From: Prado023 sp963798745
Lineage (GTDB): Bacteria; Actinomycetota; Actinomycetes; S36-B12; CAIYMF01
Length of the DNA stretch: 64,000 bases
Reading direction: 5' to 3'
NCBI GenBank assembly: GCA_963798745.1
Contig: CAWCUF010000004.1
Location: 62,001 to 126,000, forward strand
The notes beneath the pieces were generated by a model, which saw nothing but the letters and a program-made list of their open reading frames with translations, had not been told where the DNA came from and made no database searches. Positions 34,198-44,052 of the stretch are shown here, in pieces. The translations under genes were made by a program, and so were the position numbers. Numbering within the stretch: the stretch's first letter is position 1; every line of letters starts with the position of its first letter.

Positions 34198-35712
34198 ATG
34201 GCAACCGAGCATCCGCAAGCCCAGCAGAGCGCAGACCAGAGCGCTCCAGGGCTGACCCCGCCCCCCGCACGCAAGCGCCCCGCCCTGAGCCGCGGACTCG
34301 TCGACTGGCTCGGGACCGAATGGGACCCGGCCCCGCCGATGCCACATCCGGCCGGTGACTCCGGGGTCTCGCTGCAGACCGGCGCGCGGCGAGCGGCGGT
34401 CTCCGCGCACTTCGCCGGACAGCTCGTGGTCGTGCCCGCCGGGCTGCACAAGACCCGCGCCAACGACACCGACTACCCGTTCCGGGCCTCCTCGGCCTTC
34501 GTGTGGCTCACCGGGGAGACTGTGGAGGGGGCGGTCCTCGTGCTCGCCCCGACCCCGGCCGGTCCTGGGCACGACGCGACCTTGTTCATCCGGGAGTACC
34601 AGCATGCCGGCACGGAGGGCTACTTCACCGACCACCAGTTCGGCGCCATCTGGGTGGGCAGCGTCCCGACCCCCGCAGAGACAGCCGACGTGCTCGGACT
34701 GTCCTGCCGGCCGCTGGCCGAGTTGCCCGCGCTCCTCGAGCACTGGCGCGATGAGGAGCTCGCGCTGCTGACCGGGCACGATCCCGGGATCGACAGGCTG
34801 CTGGCACGCGGTACCGGGTCGAAGTTGGCCGCCGTGATCGACGAACTGCGTCTGGCCAAGGACGACTGGGAGATCGGCGCGCTGCAGAGCGCCTGCGACG
34901 CCACCACGCGCGGGTTCGCCGACGTGGTGCGCGAGATCCCGACCGTGCTCGACCGTCCGGTGCGTGGGGAGCGCTGGCTGGAGGGCACGTTCTGGCGGCG
35001 GGCGCGCCTGGAGGGCAACGAGGTCGGCTACACGTCCATCGTGGGCGCCGGTGCGCACGGGACCACGCTGCACTGGTGGCGCAACGACGGGACGCTGCGC
35101 TCCGGGGAGCTGCTCCTGGCCGACATGGGCGTCGAGAGCGACGCCATCCACACCGCCGACGTCACCCGGACCTTCCCGCTGGACGGTCAGTGGTCCCCGA
35201 CCCAGCGCAAGGTCTACCTCGCCGTCCTCGAGGCGCAGCAGGCCGGCATCGAGGAGTGCCGCGTCGGCAACGACTTCCTGGCCGCGAACCGGGCCAGCAT
35301 CCGGGTGCTGGCCGAGCACCTGCACGCCTGGGGCATCCTCGAGGTCACCCCGGCCGCCTCGTGCGGCGATGATCCCGATTCACCCGGTGCCGGTAGGCAT
35401 CGCCGGTACACGTTGCACGGCGTCTCGCACAGCCTGGGCCTGGATGTCCACGACTGCGCCCAGGCCCGCGAGGAGGCCTACACCCAGGGCCCGCTCGGGG
35501 TGAACCACGTGCTGACGGTGGAACCGGGGCTGTACTTCCAGGTCAACGACCGCACCGTACCTCGTGAGTTCCGTGGTATCAGCGTGCGCATCGAGGACGA
35601 CATCCAGGTGACGGCCGACGGGCCGGTCAACCTCTCCGCCGCGCTGCCCCGCGACCCCGATGAGATCAGCGCCTGGATGCGTGAGGTCCAGGCCAGCCCG
35701 GTCGAGCTCTGA
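34198..35712 (+). CDS. Xaa-Pro aminopeptidase (M24B family)
   Basis: 504 residues. An N-terminal creatinase-like domain, then the pita-bread domain with the five metal ligands: Asp in LLADMGVESD, Asp in HTADVTRTFP, His in LHGVSHSLGLDVHD, Glu in VEPGLYF and Glu in VRIEDDI. It removes N-terminal residues linked to proline. The ATG at 34198 has TAGACT (34184-34189) 8 bases upstream, indicating a leaderless transcript. It reads away from ribF. Confidence 0.93.
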   Translation: MATEHPQAQQSADQSAPGLTPPPARKRPALSRGLVDWLGTEWDPAPPMPHPAGDSGVSLQTGARRAAVSAHFAGQLVVVPAGLHKTRANDTDYPFRASSAFVWLTGETVEGAVLVLAPTPAGPGHDATLFIREYQHAGTEGYFTDHQFGAIWVGSVPTPAETADVLGLSCRPLAELPALLEHWRDEELALLTGHDPGIDRLLARGTGSKLAAVIDELRLAKDDWEIGALQSACDATTRGFADVVREIPTVLDRPVRGERWLEGTFWRRARLEGNEVGYTSIVGAGAHGTTLHWWRNDGTLRSGELLLADMGVESDAIHTADVTRTFPLDGQWSPTQRKVYLAVLEAQQAGIEECRVGNDFLAANRASIRVLAEHLHAWGILEVTPAASCGDDPDSPGAGRHRRYTLHGVSHSLGLDVHDCAQAREEAYTQGPLGVNHVLTVEPGLYFQVNDRTVPREFRGISVRIEDDIQVTADGPVNLSAALPRDPDEISAWMREVQASPVEL

Positions 35713-35797
35713 ACCGTCAGCCTCGACCTTCTGGGGTGGGGATCGAGCGATGCCCTGGGGCAGCCGGGGCCGGCGCCGGCCGCGCTAGTCTCCGGGG

Positions 35798-36910
35798 GTG
35801 CAAGCCCGCCGCCCCACTCCCTGCGGCGGTCGGGTGTTCCTCCACATCGGGACGCCCAAGAGCGGCACGACCCACCTGCAGGCACTGCTGTGGGAGAACC
35901 GTCGAGTGCTGCGCCGGCGGGGGCTGCTCTTCCCGGGACGGAGCGCGCAGTACCGGGGTGGGCATCACCGAGCCGCTCTTGAGCTCTTGAAGCTCGATGA
36001 CACATCCGGGGCTGTTCCCGACCTGCGCGCATGGCATGCCCTGACTGACGCGGTGCGCCGATGGCCCCACGACGCGGTCCTGTCCCACGAACTGCTCAGC
36101 CTCGCCGGCCCGCGGGCCATCGATCAGATCGCGAAGGACCTGTCTGGCCGGCACGTGCGGGTCGTCATCACGGCGCGCGACCTGATGCGCATGATCCCCT
36201 CCTGGTGGCAGGAGGGGTGCCGCAACGGCAGATCGTCGACGTACCAGGCCTTCCTGACGTCGCTGAGTGCGGACGCGCCGCATGGCCCGGGCAAGCGGTT
36301 CCTTCGCTTCGCTGATCTACCGGCCCTCGTCGACAGGTACGCCCCGGTCTGCCCGCCCGACCAGGCCCTGGTGGTCGTCAACGGACCGCCCGGCACGCCA
36401 GCCGATCAACTGTCACGGGACTTCCTGGGGGCGCTCGGGACGACAACCGAGGGCCTGACGCACCCCCTGGACTCGGCCTACCCGGCGCTGTCCGCGCCGG
36501 CCGCCGAGCTGCTGCGGCGGCTGAACGCCGGGCCACTGTCCGCGATGGACTACTGGGATCACCAGCGACTCATCAAGGTCCCCCTCGGCCAGGACGTGCT
36601 GGCGGGCTTGGATCGGGTGGGCCCTCGACTCACGGTGCCACCGGATCTGCGTGAGTGGGTGATCGGCCGTTCGCAGGCGATCGCCGCGGGCCTGGATGCG
36701 CGGCAGGTCCAACTCCGGGGTGATCCGGGCGCACTCATTCCCGGGCGTGATGATGTGCCCTTCGTCGACCCTGCGTCGATCAGCGACACAGAGTTGCTCG
36801 CCTGGGCACTGGACGCTCTGGTCGCACAGGCACAGCTGAGGGCCGATCCTGGCGTGGCTGATCTGCTCCGCGGCCGTGCCAGGCGGATGGCACGCCTCCT
36901 GCCATACTGA
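35798..36910 (+). CDS. Sulfotransferase-like protein
   Basis: 370 residues. The N-terminal PAPS phosphate loop is clear (IGTPKSGTTHLQALL, residues about 15-29), followed by RDLMRMIPSWWQEG, which matches the 3'-phosphate site region of sulfotransferases. The rest is not assignable and the acceptor is unknown (glycolipid, peptide or polysaccharide are all possible). The GTG at 35798 lies exactly 6 bases after TAGTCT (35786-35791). It is convergent with truB and looks like an insertion into the conserved truB-ribF order. Confidence 0.75.
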   Translation: MQARRPTPCGGRVFLHIGTPKSGTTHLQALLWENRRVLRRRGLLFPGRSAQYRGGHHRAALELLKLDDTSGAVPDLRAWHALTDAVRRWPHDAVLSHELLSLAGPRAIDQIAKDLSGRHVRVVITARDLMRMIPSWWQEGCRNGRSSTYQAFLTSLSADAPHGPGKRFLRFADLPALVDRYAPVCPPDQALVVVNGPPGTPADQLSRDFLGALGTTTEGLTHPLDSAYPALSAPAAELLRRLNAGPLSAMDYWDHQRLIKVPLGQDVLAGLDRVGPRLTVPPDLREWVIGRSQAIAAGLDARQVQLRGDPGALIPGRDDVPFVDPASISDTELLAWALDALVAQAQLRADPGVADLLRGRARRMARLLPY

Positions 36911-36963
36911 TCCACCCGGTGCCGAGTGGTCGCCGGTGGTGCCAGCACGGAACGAACCCCACG

Positions 36964-38061
36964 CTATGGCTGGGAGAACACCGCCAAGTACTTCGTCGAG
37001 CCGTCCGGGCGCGGGATCGCCAACGCCAGGAACTCCCCGTCGGCAGCGAACAGGGCACGCGGTGGCACCTCCTTCCCCGGTGGTTCGGGGTCCGAGGTTC
37101 TGGGCCACGCCATACTCAGGTCGATCGGCCGGCCGTACCGTACGGAGTTCGCGTCCGCGGCCGAGACGACCACCTGATCGAACGCCTCGCGAGCGGCCTG
37201 CGCCATCGGCGTCACGTGCATGCTGTGCGCGCACTCCTCGAGGGTCCGCGCTTGCTCGAGGGCGAATCCGCCCACGCGGGTCCGGCGCAACGCCGTCAGG
37301 TGGCCGCCGACGCCCAGGGCGTCGCCGAGATCTCGGGCCAGGGCGCGCACATAGGTACCCGCGGAGCAGGTCACCGCGACATCGAGGTCGACCGTGCCCG
37401 CAGCCGGGTCGCGGCGCAGCGCCAGCAGATCGAAGCCGCTGACCGTGACGGGACGCTCAGCGAGTTCGATCTGCTCACCGGCGCGGACCCGTTCGTGGGA
37501 GCGGCGGCCGTCGACCTTGATCGCCGAGACCGTCGCGGGCCGCTGCATGATCGTCCCGGTCAGGCCGCCGATCGCACCCTGGACGTCAGCCTGGGACAGG
37601 TCGGCAGCCGCGGGACCCTGCTCAGGGCCGGCCAGGCGCTCGCCCTCGGCATCGTCGGTGACGGTGGCCCACCCGAGCCGGACCGTGGCCGTGTAGGTCT
37701 TGTCGGCTCCGCTGATGTGACCCAGCAGGCGGGTGGCCCGGCCGATCCCCACCACCAGCACGCCCGTGGCCATCGGGTCCAACGTGCCGGCATGGCCCAC
37801 ACGGCGGGTCCCGGCCAGGGTGCGCATCCGGGCCACCACGTCATGCGAGGTCCAGCCGGCTGGCTTGTCGACCACCACGATCCCGTCCGGTGCCGTCGGA
37901 CGCCGTTCGAGCCGGGCGCCCTCGGCGGGATGCTCGTCGGCCGGCACCTGGTCGGTGTTCACCTGGCTGGCGTCGGGGTCAGCGGTCGAGCCCGACGCAT
38001 CAGCCGGCGGATCCTGGCCCAGGATCGGCGCCCTCCACCGACCGCACCTGCGTGCCTGCAT
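36964..38061 (-). CDS. truB: tRNA pseudouridine(55) synthase TruB
   Basis: 365 residues. Core starts at VVVDKPAGWTSHDVV, with catalytic Asp in GTLDPMATGVLV (residues about 92-103) and the later SAIKVDGRRSHE and CSAGTYVRALARDLG segments, then a short PUA-like end. It isomerises U55 in tRNA. About 58 residues precede the core, and from the ATG at 38061 this tail overlaps the 3' end of rbfA by 62 bases in another frame. A later start (GTG at 37962) would avoid the overlap but has no ribosome binding site. Confidence 0.93.
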   Translation of the reverse strand: MQARRCGRWRAPILGQDPPADASGSTADPDASQVNTDQVPADEHPAEGARLERRPTAPDGIVVVDKPAGWTSHDVVARMRTLAGTRRVGHAGTLDPMATGVLVVGIGRATRLLGHISGADKTYTATVRLGWATVTDDAEGERLAGPEQGPAAADLSQADVQGAIGGLTGTIMQRPATVSAIKVDGRRSHERVRAGEQIELAERPVTVSGFDLLALRRDPAAGTVDLDVAVTCSAGTYVRALARDLGDALGVGGHLTALRRTRVGGFALEQARTLEECAHSMHVTPMAQAAREAFDQVVVSAADANSVRYGRPIDLSMAWPRTSDPEPPGKEVPPRALFAADGEFLALAIPRPDGSTKYLAVFSQP

Positions 38062-38575
38062 CGCCGTCGGGCTGTTGCCCGAGCAGGCCCAGCCCCTCGT
38101 CCGCGCCGCCAGTCACCTCCCCGTCGATGTCCTCGTCGTCCTCGGCCCCCTCGTCGCGCGGTGCCCGGTAGGGGTCGGCCTCCCCCGCGTAGGTGGCCCC
38201 CGCCGACACCGCAGCCACCGCTGCGTCGGCGGCGGCAGCCTGGGCCAGCAGGTCATCGAGGTGCCGGGCGGTGTCGGGCAGGGCGTCGGCGATGAAGGTC
38301 AGCGACGGCGTGTGACGCACGCCGGTCTGGCGACCCACCTCGGTGCGCAGGATGCCCTTGGCCGACTCCAGCGCCGTCGCGGTGTCCGCACGCTCGTCCT
38401 CGGAGCCCAGCACGGTGTAGAAGACCGTCGCCTCGCGCAGGTCATTGGTCACCCGCGCGTCGGTGATCGTGATGAAGCCCAGCCGTGGATCCTTGACCCG
38501 GGTCTCGAGGGTCTCGGCCACGATCACCCGGACCCGGTCGGCCAACCGGCGCACCCGCGCCTCATGCGTGCTCAC
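38000..38575 (-). CDS. rbfA: 30S ribosome-binding factor RbfA
   Basis: 191 residues. The KH-like RbfA domain covers residues 1-120 (RVRVIVAETLETRVKDPRLG, then YTVLGSEDERADTATAL). It supports late 16S rRNA maturation and cold adaptation. A long acidic tail (EDDEDIDGEV and onward, about 60 residues) goes beyond the usual family length, and its last part overlaps truB. The start is a GTG at 38575. Confidence 0.92.
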   Translation of the reverse strand: MSTHEARVRRLADRVRVIVAETLETRVKDPRLGFITITDARVTNDLREATVFYTVLGSEDERADTATALESAKGILRTEVGRQTGVRHTPSLTFIADALPDTARHLDDLLAQAAAADAAVAAVSAGATYAGEADPYRAPRDEGAEDDEDIDGEVTGGADEGLGLLGQQPDGDAGTQVRSVEGADPGPGSAG

Positions 38576-38666
38576 GTCACTGCCACCTCTCTGCGTGCAC
38601 CAGCTCCGCGCTGCTACGTCTCCCCGACTGAACCCCGGACCCCGGGGGGCCCATCCTGCCGCATCC

Positions 38667-38963
38667 TCAGTCCTGGTCTCCCACGAACCTCGTGCGCGCC
38701 GAGAGCAGCACGAACTCCGGTCGCCCGGCGGCCAGGCGCTCGCACGCCTCGAGCACCGTGCGGGCGTGGACCCGGTCAGCGGCGACCACAGCCACCCCGA
38801 TCAGGGTGCGGCGATGCAGGTCGAGGTACCCGGCCTCGGCCGCAGCCACGTCGCAGCGCCGACGCAGTTCAGCGACCAGCCCACGCACGTGCCCGCGCTT
38901 GTCCTTGAGCGACGCGACGTCGTCGGGGAGCAGCAGATCGAGATCGAGGATTCCGACGAACAC
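38667..38963 (-). CDS. DUF503 (YlxP-like) family protein
   Basis: 98 residues, normal for DUF503, with FVGILDLDLLLPD at the start and SLKDKRGHVRGLVAELRRRC. The family is a ferredoxin-like fold often encoded in infB-rbfA operons; YlxP of Bacillus is a ribosome-associated factor. GTG start at 38963, 17 bases after infB. It links infB and rbfA in one transcript. Confidence 0.88.
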   Translation of the reverse strand: MFVGILDLDLLLPDDVASLKDKRGHVRGLVAELRRRCDVAAAEAGYLDLHRRTLIGVAVVAADRVHARTVLEACERLAAGRPEFVLLSARTRFVGDQD

Positions 38964-38979
38964 CGCTGCTCCCCACGCG

Positions 38980-41898
38980 TCAGCCGCGCGGCTTCTCCCG
39001 CATCTCGAAGGTCTCGATCACGTCATCGACCTTGATGTCCCCGTAGGAACCCAGGCCGATGCCGCACTCGTAGCCGTCGCGGACCTCGGTCACATCGTCC
39101 TTGAACCGCCGCAGCGAGGTGACCGACAGGTTGTCGGCGACCACCACACCGTCGCGGACCAGGCGCGCCTTGCTGTTGCGCCTGATCTCACCACTGCGGA
39201 CCAGGGAGCCGGCTATCGTGCCGAACTTGGAGCTCTTGAAGACCTCGCGCACCTCGGCGGTGCCGAGCTGGGCCTCCTCGTACTCCGGCTTGAGCATGCC
39301 CTTGAGGGCTGCCTCGATGTCGTCGATCGCCGCGTAGATGACGTTGTAGTAGCGGATGTCCACACCCTCGCGGTCGGCCAGCTCCGTGGCCTTGCCCTGT
39401 GGGCGGACGTTGAAGCCGATGATGACCGCCTTGGACGCCGCGGCCAGCATGACGTTGGTCTCGGTGATCGCCCCGACGCCGCGATCGATGATGCGCAGGT
39501 TGACCTCCTCGCCCACGTCGATGCTCATCAGCGAGTCCTCCAGGGCCTCGACCGAGCCGGACACGTCGCCCTTGAGGATCAGGTTGAGCTCCTGGACCTC
39601 GCCGGTCTCCAGCTGCTTGAGGAAGTCCTCCAGGGTGCGGCGGCCCCGGCGCTTGGCCAGTTGGGCGTTGCGCTCCCGGGCCTGACGGGTCTGCGCGATC
39701 TGCCGCGCGACCCGGTCCTCGCCGACCACCAGGAACGAGTCGCCGGCACCGGGCACCGAGGTCAGGCCCAGGACCTGCACGGGGCGAGCCGGTGTGGCCA
39801 CATCGACAGTGTTGCCATGTTCGTCGAGCATGGCCCGGACCCGCCCGAAGGCATCACCGGCCACGATGGAGTCGCCCGGACGCAGGGTGCCGCGCTGGAC
39901 CAGCACCGTGGCCACCGGGCCACGACCGCGGTCCAGGTGCGCCTCGATGGCCACACCCTGCGCGTCCTGAGTGGGGTTTGCCCGCAGGTCCAAGGTGGCG
40001 TCGGCAGTCAGCACGATCGCCTCGAGCAGGCTCTCGATGTTCTGACGGCCCTTGGCCGAGACGTCGACGAACATCGTGTCGCCGCCGAACTCCTCGGCCA
40101 CCAGACCGTACTCGGTGAGCTGGCCGCGCACCTTGAGCGGATCAGCACCCTCCTTGTCGATCTTGTTGACCGCGACCACGATAGGCACACCGGCGGCCTG
40201 CGCGTGGTTCAGCGCCTCCACCGTCTGCGGCTTCACGCCGTCGTCGGCGGCCACGACCAGCACCGCAATGTCGGTCACCTGGGCGCCGCGAGCACGCATG
40301 GCGGTGAACGCCTCGTGACCCGGGGTGTCGATGAAGGTCAGCTTGCGCTCGTTCTCGGCGATGTCCACGGTCACCTGGTAGGCGCCGATGTGCTGGGTGA
40401 TCCCACCGGCCTCACCCTCGACCACGTTCGCCGAGCGGATCGCGTCCAGGAGCTTGGTCTTGCCGTGGTCGACGTGACCCATGACCGTGACGACCGGCGG
40501 CCGGATCACCAGATCGGACTCGTCGCCCTCGTCCTCACCGAACTCGAGGTCGAAGGTCTCGAGCAGCTCGCGGTCCTCATCCTCGGGCGAGACGACCTGG
40601 ACGTCGTAGTCCAGCTCCGTGCCGAGCAGGCGCAGCGTGTCGTCGTCGACCGACTGGGTGGCGGTGACCATCTCGCCGAGGTTGAACATGATCGTGACCA
40701 GGTCGGAGGCCGAGGCGTTGATCCGATCGGCGAAGTCGCTGAGTGAGGCGCCACGGGGCAGCCGGACCACGGCGCCGTTGCCGCGCTGGACCCGCACGCC
40801 ACCGATGGCCGGGGCCTGCATGTTGTCGAATTCCTGGCGCTTGGCCTTGCGTGACTTGCGACCCTTGGTGGGACGCCCACCGGGCCGACCGAACGCTCCG
40901 GCCGTACCGCCACGCCCCGGACCACGCCCGGGACCACCGGGACGCCCGCCGGGGCCACCGGCTCCGGGTCCACCGGGACGGTAGCCACCGCCGCCGCCGC
41001 CGGCACCCGCGCCGGCGCCACCGGGACGGAAGCCGCCGCCGGCACCACCGGGACGACTGCTGCCTGGACCACCCGGGCCGCCGGTGCCGGGACGTCCGCC
41101 CGGGCCTCCGGGGCGACCACCGGGGCCACCGGGACGGCCGGTGGCCGGTCGCGGTGCCGGCCGCGGGGGCATGGAGCCGGGATTGGGGGGCCGCGGACCA
41201 CCGGGCCCGGCCGGACCGCTCGGACGCGGACCCGCGGGCGGGGCTGCGCCAGGCCGCGGGGCGGGCGCCGGGCGGCCCATGCCCGACCCGGAGTACGGAT
41301 TGTTGCCCGGACGTGGGCCCGGTGCCGGGCGGCCCATGCCCGAACCGCTGAACGGGTTGTTGCCCGGGCGTGGGCCCGGGGTGGGTCGCGCCCCGGGGGT
41401 GCCGCCCTCGGGAGTGCTCGGCTCACTGGGGGCCGGTGCCGCTGGTGCAGCCGCGTCCGGAGTTGACGGGCCAGCCGGTGCCTTCGGGGGCGCAGGGGTT
41501 GCTTGTGCCGCGGCCGGTGCAGGTGCCGCTGGCGCGGGCGTCGGCTGGGCTGTAGGCGCCGGGCCACCCGGCGTGGGACCGCCCGGCGTCGGGCCACCTG
41601 GCGTCGGGATGCTCGGTGTTGGCGCAACCGGGCTCCGGGCGCCCGGGGTCGATGCGCCGGACGGGACCGTCGGCGCCGCGGCCTGCGGGGCTGGTGCGGG
41701 TTTGGAAGCAGCAGCCTTCTTCGCCGGTGCCGGCTCCGGAGCCTCGGGGAACGCCTCCCGGAGCTTGCGCTCGACAGGGGCCTCGATCGTGGAGGCGGCT
41801 GACTTCACGTACTCACCGTTCGCGTTCAACCACGCGACGGCTTCCTTGCTGGGGATACCCAGCTCCTTGGCCAGTGTGCTGACCCGGACCTTCGACAC
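38980..41898 (-). CDS. infB: Translation initiation factor IF-2
   Basis: 972 residues. IF2-N domain (KVRVSTLAKELGIPSKEAV), then about 330 residues rich in Pro, Gly, Ala and Arg, then the GTPase with GHVDHGKTKLLDAIR, DTPGHEAF and NKIDKEGA, and domains II-IV. It places initiator tRNA on the ribosome. The linker contains a duplicated RPGNNPxSGSGMGRPAP unit and GGP/GGRP runs, as in other actinobacterial IF-2 proteins but here extensive. The GTG at 41898 has GAGGAG just upstream. Confidence 0.97.
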   Translation of the reverse strand: MSKVRVSTLAKELGIPSKEAVAWLNANGEYVKSAASTIEAPVERKLREAFPEAPEPAPAKKAAASKPAPAPQAAAPTVPSGASTPGARSPVAPTPSIPTPGGPTPGGPTPGGPAPTAQPTPAPAAPAPAAAQATPAPPKAPAGPSTPDAAAPAAPAPSEPSTPEGGTPGARPTPGPRPGNNPFSGSGMGRPAPGPRPGNNPYSGSGMGRPAPAPRPGAAPPAGPRPSGPAGPGGPRPPNPGSMPPRPAPRPATGRPGGPGGRPGGPGGRPGTGGPGGPGSSRPGGAGGGFRPGGAGAGAGGGGGGYRPGGPGAGGPGGRPGGPGRGPGRGGTAGAFGRPGGRPTKGRKSRKAKRQEFDNMQAPAIGGVRVQRGNGAVVRLPRGASLSDFADRINASASDLVTIMFNLGEMVTATQSVDDDTLRLLGTELDYDVQVVSPEDEDRELLETFDLEFGEDEGDESDLVIRPPVVTVMGHVDHGKTKLLDAIRSANVVEGEAGGITQHIGAYQVTVDIAENERKLTFIDTPGHEAFTAMRARGAQVTDIAVLVVAADDGVKPQTVEALNHAQAAGVPIVVAVNKIDKEGADPLKVRGQLTEYGLVAEEFGGDTMFVDVSAKGRQNIESLLEAIVLTADATLDLRANPTQDAQGVAIEAHLDRGRGPVATVLVQRGTLRPGDSIVAGDAFGRVRAMLDEHGNTVDVATPARPVQVLGLTSVPGAGDSFLVVGEDRVARQIAQTRQARERNAQLAKRRGRRTLEDFLKQLETGEVQELNLILKGDVSGSVEALEDSLMSIDVGEEVNLRIIDRGVGAITETNVMLAAASKAVIIGFNVRPQGKATELADREGVDIRYYNVIYAAIDDIEAALKGMLKPEYEEAQLGTAEVREVFKSSKFGTIAGSLVRSGEIRRNSKARLVRDGVVVADNLSVTSLRRFKDDVTEVRDGYECGIGLGSYGDIKVDDVIETFEMREKPRG

Positions 41899-41980
41899 GT
41901 CTCTCCTCGTCTTGGTCCGTGGCACCTGGTGTCAGGGCATGGACCGTTGGTTCCTTCTGGGCACGCTCATCGCAGCGAGC

Positions 41981-42325
41981 TCATCGAGTGCTCATTTCCG
42001 TTTCGCTCCTCAACCGTGCAAGTGCGGTCTCATCGTTCATCCGGGCTTCGATCCACGTGCGGACCGGGCTGACCTCGAGCGGACCACCGACCCGCAGGGC
42101 CCGTGGCAGCGCCCGGCGGCGCTCCGCCCGCTCCAGGCATTCGAGCCTCGGATGCAGGTACGCACCGCGGCCCGGCTGCCTGGCTCGGGAGTCCGGGAGG
42201 CACAGGCCGTCCCGGGCGGTGACCCGAAGCAGTTCGGACTTGTCTGCGCGGGTTCGGCAACCGACACAGGTACGCGTCGGTCCACCCCGCCGAGCAGGCA
42301 GCGCTGAGTCTAGCGCGGATGTCAC
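41981..42325 (-). CDS. YlxR (DUF448) family protein
   Basis: 114 residues with the YlxR signature RTCVGCRTRADKSELLRV and GRGAYLHPRLECLERA. The family is a small RNA-binding or nucleoid protein of the nusA-infB operon; some members regulate transcription or interact with RNase P. The GTG at 42325 overlaps the nusA stop as GTGA and is preferred over longer frames that run into nusA. Confidence 0.88.
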   Translation of the reverse strand: MTSALDSALPARRGGPTRTCVGCRTRADKSELLRVTARDGLCLPDSRARQPGRGAYLHPRLECLERAERRRALPRALRVGGPLEVSPVRTWIEARMNDETALARLRSETEMSTR

Positions 42326-43359
42326 CGCTGGCCCGAATCCGCGTCCGGCTCGCCGGGGGGCGCGGCCTCCGAACCGGTCTGGGGTGCGGTGTCCGAGCGG
42401 ATGTCGATCCGCCAACCGGTCAGGCGCGCGGCCAGGCGGGCGTTCTGCCCCTCCTTGCCGATGGCCAGCGAGAGCTGGTAGTCCGGCACGATCACGCGTG
42501 CCGAGCGCGTCTCGGCGTCGACCACCTCCACCGAGCTCACCCGCGCCGGGGACAGCGCGTGGCCCACCATCTCGGCCGGATCATCGGACCAGTCGACGAT
42601 GTCGATCTTCTCGCCGCCCAGCTCGGCCATGACGTTGCGCACGCGCGCGCCCATCGGCCCGATGCAGGCACCCTTCGGGTTCAGGCCGGACCGATTCGAT
42701 CGGACTGCCATCTTGGTGCGGTGCCCGGCCTCCCGGGCCAGTGCGACGATCTCGACCGACCCGTCGGCGATCTCGGGCACCTCGAGGGCGAACAGCGCCT
42801 TGACCAGCCCGGGGTGGGTCCGCGAGAGCACCACCTGGGTGCCCTTCGGACCACGCCGGGTGCCCACGACCAGGGCCTTGACCCGCGAGCCGTGCGGATG
42901 CCGCTCGGTGGCCACGGCCTCCTGCGGGGGCAGGACGCCCTCGACCCGGCCCAGATCGACGAAGATCAACCGCGGATCCAGTCCCTGCTGCACGACGCCG
43001 GAGACCAGGTCGCCGACCATCCCGTTGAAGTGCCCGTGGGTCGCGTCGTCAGCGGCCTCACGCAGTCGCTGCACCAGCACCTGCCGGGCCGTGGTGGATG
43101 CGACCCGGCCGAATCCCTCGGGGGTGTCGTCGTACTCCCGCGTGATGAACCCCTCGGGCGCGTCCTCGGGCGGCTCCTCGCGGGCCCACACGGTCACGTG
43201 ACCGCCGGTCCGGTCCAGTTCCACGCGGGCTTGAGGCGCGGCGCCCGGCGTGTGGTGGTAGGCCACCAGCAGCGCCCCCTCGATCGAGTCGACCAGCAGG
43301 TCGACCGAGATCTCCTTGTCCACCGCGACCGCGCGCAGTGCGGCCATGTCGATGTCCAT
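42322..43359 (-). CDS. nusA: Transcription termination/antitermination protein NusA
   Basis: 345 residues: NusA N-terminal domain (MDIDMAALRAVAVDKEIS), S1 domain, and two KH domains with KGACIGPMGARVRNVMAELG and LAIGKEGQNARLAARLTGW. It lacks the C-terminal acidic repeats, as usual in actinobacteria. It modulates RNA polymerase pausing and rRNA antitermination. It begins 1 base after rimP ends. Confidence 0.96.
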   Translation of the reverse strand: MDIDMAALRAVAVDKEISVDLLVDSIEGALLVAYHHTPGAAPQARVELDRTGGHVTVWAREEPPEDAPEGFITREYDDTPEGFGRVASTTARQVLVQRLREAADDATHGHFNGMVGDLVSGVVQQGLDPRLIFVDLGRVEGVLPPQEAVATERHPHGSRVKALVVGTRRGPKGTQVVLSRTHPGLVKALFALEVPEIADGSVEIVALAREAGHRTKMAVRSNRSGLNPKGACIGPMGARVRNVMAELGGEKIDIVDWSDDPAEMVGHALSPARVSSVEVVDAETRSARVIVPDYQLSLAIGKEGQNARLAARLTGWRIDIRSDTAPQTGSEAAPPGEPDADSGQR

Positions 43360-43360
43360 G

Positions 43361-43939
43361 TCAGTCCTCCTGCTTCGCCGGGACAGCCCCGGGAACTTCC
43401 TCGGTGTCGGGATCGTCGGACTCGACGTCGACGGGCTCTGCGTCGACGGACTCGAGATCGACGGACTCGAGGTCCGCCTCCTCGACCCTGGTGAACTCCA
43501 CCTGCACCACGGCCCTCGACACCTCAGCCAGCGCGACCTGCTCGGTGAGACCCCCGATGTCGAGGTGCACCTCCTGTGCGCCGACCGCCACCAGACGGCC
43601 CTCGCGGGTGCCGCCGGACCGATCGGTGACGCGGACCAGGCGACCCAGAGCGCGCTGCCAGTGCCGCGGCAGACGCAGCGGCCGGTCCACGCCCGGCGAG
43701 GTCACCTCGAGCACAAAGGGCTGGTTCCCGAGCACGGACGACTCGTCGAGCGCCTGGGCCAGGGCCCGGCTGACACTGGCGACGAGGTCCAGCGTGAGCC
43801 CCCCGTCGGCGTCGACGACGACCCGCACCAACCGACGCCTGCCGGCCTGGCGGATCACGACCTCCTCGAGGTCGGCGTCGAACTCGGCGACGATCGGTTC
43901 GGCCAGGGCGTGCAGCGCCCTCGTCTGGGATGCCGACAT
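43361..43939 (-). CDS. rimP: Ribosome maturation factor RimP
   Basis: 192 residues. Both RimP domains are seen (VRVVVDADGGLTLDLVASVS and LEVTSPGVDRPLRLPRHW). It assists 30S assembly. An acidic C-terminal tail (Glu/Asp/Val-rich, about 40 residues, including near-repeats of ESVD) extends past the usual end. The ATG at 43939 has AGGAG 6 bases upstream. It is first in the rimP-nusA-ylxR-infB operon. Confidence 0.94.
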   Translation of the reverse strand: MSASQTRALHALAEPIVAEFDADLEEVVIRQAGRRRLVRVVVDADGGLTLDLVASVSRALAQALDESSVLGNQPFVLEVTSPGVDRPLRLPRHWQRALGRLVRVTDRSGGTREGRLVAVGAQEVHLDIGGLTEQVALAEVSRAVVQVEFTRVEEADLESVDLESVDAEPVDVESDDPDTEEVPGAVPAKQED

Positions 43940-44052
43940 GGCCTGCTCCTGATCCTGTTGTGGTCGACCGGTTGTGGCGCCCCGCAGGGCGTGGGCTGAC
44001 TCTACCGCCGGGCCTGCCCTCACCACGCCGGGCGCGATGGCAGGATGCCCGC

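Noticed and set aside
40850..41420. Repeated GGP/GGRP-coding units in infB, considered as a possible repeat array or CRISPR-like element
   Set aside because: The repeats are in frame, imperfect and part of the Pro/Gly-rich linker of IF-2; there are no unique spacers of even length.
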